Of a stretch of 7,573 bases of DNA, positions 6,123-7,573 are shown in pieces (position 1 is the first letter of the stretch; each line of letters begins with the position of its first letter). The stretch covers positions 1 to 7,573 of the forward strand of contig JAQICF010000041.1 in NCBI GenBank assembly GCA_027858795.1, given 5' to 3'. Both the position numbers and the translations under genes were made by a program. Below the pieces are notes generated by a model. It had not been told where the DNA came from, made no database searches, and saw only the letters and a list, made by a program, of their open reading frames with translations. The DNA comes from Candidatus Delongbacteria bacterium. GTDB lineage: Bacteria > Delongbacteria > UBA4055.

Positions 6123-7217
6123 ATGAATGTAATTGACAATTATATTATTGAAAATGAGTTGTACTTTAAAAAACTGGAGTACAATAAATCTTCGAAATTT
6201 GTTGAAATTAAAGTACCTAATACAGAATTAAAGTTTAAGTTCGATGAAAACCATATAAAAAAATTAGAAAATCACGAGTTGCTTGCTGAGATTAAAACTC
6301 TAAAGCACTATAAACATTATGGTTTTAGTTATAAAAATTATGCCGAGTTTTTTGTGGTTGATAAGAATGTTTTCAATGTGATTTATGGAGATGAATCTAA
6401 TTTGAATATCGATTTAAAATTCAATATCGGGAAATATATTATTGAGTTTAATACTGTTAGTTCTTTTTGCTGCCTGTTAATCGAACCCTACTATTCATTA
6501 AAATCAGAAGCGATCTGTGATAAAGGGTTAACTGAGTATTTTGACACAATTAAGATTTTAAATGCACCAATGGATAAACATGAAGAGATTTTAATTCAAG
6601 CAATCTACTATCTTAATACTCACTTTTATAAATCGAAAGATATTTCATTTTCAGTATTTAATTTAAATTTTGATTTTGAATCATATGAAAAAAAAGATTT
6701 TACTACATCTGGGATAATAGGTCAAGAATCAAAAGAGTTGAGTAATTTTAAACATATTGAACCGCTAATCCTTTATCTAGAGGCATGTAAACAAGAAATA
6801 GATGCATTTATGGGATTTTATCGTATTATAGAATTCTTTTGGAATATTGTATTGGAAAGAGAATTGAAAACAATAAGATATAAAACATCAATTACTGAGA
6901 AGAAAATAATAAAATTACTGAATAATAGAAGGGAAAAAGATTTACTTAGATTATTATTAAATAGAGTTTTAAGTAATGAAATAAAAGAAAAAATAATAAA
7001 TTATCTGAAAAACAATGATATCATAAAAGAAAATACATTTGATTCATTTTGTGTAGGACTATACAAATACAGAAACTCCATCGTCCACTCCAAAGAAAAT
7101 AAAAAACAATCAATGAAAATGTCAGGTGTTTTTGGTAATATTGGTAAAGAATACAAAGCTTGGCTTAGAATAACAAAATATGTCGCCGAATGCTGTATAA
7201 ATCAATTCAATAGATAG
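6123..7217 (+). CDS. HEPN-domain protein, possible RNase of an ApeA-like type
   Basis: This 364-aa protein starts at ATG 6123 behind AGGA (6112-6115). The C-terminal part, about 205-360, is helical. It holds FYRIIEFFWNIVLE (232-245) and then YKYRNSIVH (314-322), giving an R317-x4-H322 motif with Asn after the Arg. That R-N-x3-H form is the catalytic signature of HEPN RNases found in abortive-infection systems, toxin-antitoxin pairs and ApeA. Residues 1-200 look mixed alpha/beta with many aromatic residues and match nothing I can name with certainty. No signal peptide or membrane span is seen, so it should be cytoplasmic. It is the second gene behind the promoter at 5753 and follows the zinc-finger gene. 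The family has non-catalytic members, so RNase activity is a prediction. Confidence is high for the gene, about 0.65 for the HEPN call. Confidence 0.85.
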   Translation: MNVIDNYIIENELYFKKLEYNKSSKFVEIKVPNTELKFKFDENHIKKLENHELLAEIKTLKHYKHYGFSYKNYAEFFVVDKNVFNVIYGDESNLNIDLKFNIGKYIIEFNTVSSFCCLLIEPYYSLKSEAICDKGLTEYFDTIKILNAPMDKHEEILIQAIYYLNTHFYKSKDISFSVFNLNFDFESYEKKDFTTSGIIGQESKELSNFKHIEPLILYLEACKQEIDAFMGFYRIIEFFWNIVLERELKTIRYKTSITEKKIIKLLNNRREKDLLRLLLNRVLSNEIKEKIINYLKNNDIIKENTFDSFCVGLYKYRNSIVHSKENKKQSMKMSGVFGNIGKEYKAWLRITKYVAECCINQFNR

Positions 7218-7315
7218 AGAATAAATTTTTAAAAGAAAGTTTCTATTATTTACACGATTTTTTTATTTCTAGAATTTTTCGCTAATATCCAATATTTTAC
7301 AAAATTCCCGTCACT

Positions 7316-7335
7316 AGGTCACTATTTGACCTTTT
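7316..7335 (+). terminator. Candidate intrinsic terminator for the zinc-finger/HEPN unit
   Basis: AGGTCA (7316-7321) and TGACCT (7327-7332) form a perfect 6-base stem around the loop CTATT. The T series overlapping the stem end is short (TTTT, then G, C and TTT). The stem sits about 100 bases after the HEPN stop codon. The geometry fits a terminator but the T run is weak, so an operator-like palindrome is the alternative. Confidence 0.4.
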
Positions 7336-7350
7336 GCTTTGTGTATGTTT

Positions 7351-7368
7351 CTTTTTGCATACAAAAAG
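7351..7368. repeat. Palindrome CTTTTTG-CATA-CAAAAAG
   Basis: Exact 7-base arms flank a 4-base loop. An alternative overlapping pairing, TGTATG (7342-7347) with CATACA (7358-7363), is also possible, so the two structures are mutually exclusive. Short T-rich/A-rich palindromes like this can act as bidirectional terminators or be dispersed intergenic repeats; the sequence alone does not decide. Confidence 0.45.
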
Positions 7369-7488
7369 TAGTAGCTATTTGTGAGTTGTTAATGGTTAGT
7401 TCGGGGAATGAATATGTGGATTTGAAAAACAGATATAAAAGTATTGATTTAAAAATAATAATTGATTAGATTGAGGTAAGCTATTAGA

Positions 7489-7573
7489 ATGAGAAGACTC
7501 CCCCCCCTTAGAGATATTAATTACTACAACACACAACATTGGCAAAAGATCAATGGGTTACTTGGAGAGTTTT
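7489..7573 (+). CDS. Partial N-terminus of an unrecognised protein, with a C8 tract in codons 4-7
   Basis: From ATG 7489 a frame of 28 codons stays open to the window edge, beginning MRRLPPLRDINYYNTQHW. GAGG at 7473-7476 is 12 bases upstream, slightly far for a ribosome site. The first 16 codons fall within the terminal inverted repeat, and the left-edge copy would encode RRLPP...NYYFTQ once its homopolymer is shortened by one. With nine Cs instead of eight this frame would stop at once (TAG after the run). With seven it would stay open in another frame to the window edge. The product is not recognised, and the reading frame is short enough that it may be chance. Confidence 0.4.
   Translation, partial: MRRLPPLRDINYYNTQHWQKINGLLGEF
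7491..7537. repeat. Right copy of the terminal imperfect inverted repeat with a C8 tract
   Basis: It is complementary to 3-50 with 38 of 47 aligned bases and one gap in the homopolymer. The most exact parts are the 17-base block with GAGAAGACT and the C run, a central TTAATTACTA-type block and the distal CACACAAC. Similarity drops on the inner side beyond the first bases. Outside it, 36 bases of flank are visible. Confidence 0.8.

Larger units (their letters stand above)
7218..7488. other. Non-coding stretch after the HEPN gene
   Basis: It is AT-rich and holds two hairpins (7316-7332 and 7351-7368) and no convincing gene. A 25-codon frame at 7392-7469 lacks a proper ribosome site. GAGG at 7473-7476 lies 12 bases before the ATG at 7489 and is the only ribosome-site candidate for the partial frame at the right edge. 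No clear promoter for that frame was found. Confidence 0.6.

Noticed and set aside
7392..7469. 25-codon frame starting at ATG 7392
   Set aside because: No good ribosome site, no recognisable motif, and such lengths arise by chance in AT-rich DNA.

Overview
The window is AT-rich (two hand-counted 60-base samples inside the last full gene each give 28% GC). Its proteins point to a Gram-negative bacterium of the wider FCB assemblage, such as a Delongbacteria-, Cloacimonadota- or Fibrobacterota-like lineage. The clues are a PEGA-repeat surface protein, a lipoprotein with an NPFDP motif just after its lipidated cysteine, and FnIII-like repeats carrying a 'GEDGF' signature ahead of a C-terminal FGE-sulfatase domain. 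This assignment is an inference from protein style, not from a marker gene.

Layout. All five complete genes lie on the + strand. Genes 1-3 (211-5601) are separated by only 42 and 39 bases and each has a Shine-Dalgarno sequence, so they look like one operon: a secreted PEGA-repeat protein, an AlbA_2/GHKL-ATPase/winged-helix regulator of the type often mislabelled RecG, and an outer-membrane lipoprotein with FnIII-like repeats and an FGE-like lectin fold. A 226-base intergenic region follows. It holds a weak hairpin, a 45-base imperfect palindrome, recurring CAAGTGTT boxes, a near-consensus sigma-70 promoter and a palindromic operator candidate. That promoter appears to drive a second unit: a 68-aa protein with an Ogr/Delta-type C-x2-C...C-x-N-x-x-C zinc finger, then a 364-aa protein with a C-terminal HEPN-type R-x4-H motif. 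Two small hairpins lie after the last gene.

The edges of the window carry an imperfect inverted repeat of about 48 bases (3-50 and 7491-7537; 38 of 47 aligned bases identical plus one gap). Each copy contains a G/C homopolymer, 9 long on the left and 8 on the right. On the right the repeat lies just inside a reading frame that starts with ATG and runs off the window. On the left the homologous frame, facing outward on the minus strand, has TTG instead of ATG and is shifted by the extra base. The repeats could be the 5' ends of two related outward-facing genes, the ends of a non-autonomous mobile or invertible segment, or copies of a dispersed repeat at which an assembly stopped.

How the parts may work together. 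Genes 1-3 suggest a cell-surface module with a regulator embedded in it. The zinc-finger and HEPN pair, with its own promoter and operator-like sites, looks like an independently regulated accessory unit, possibly a defence or toxin-like RNase with a small DNA-binding partner. No transposase, integrase, tRNA, rRNA or CRISPR array is visible.
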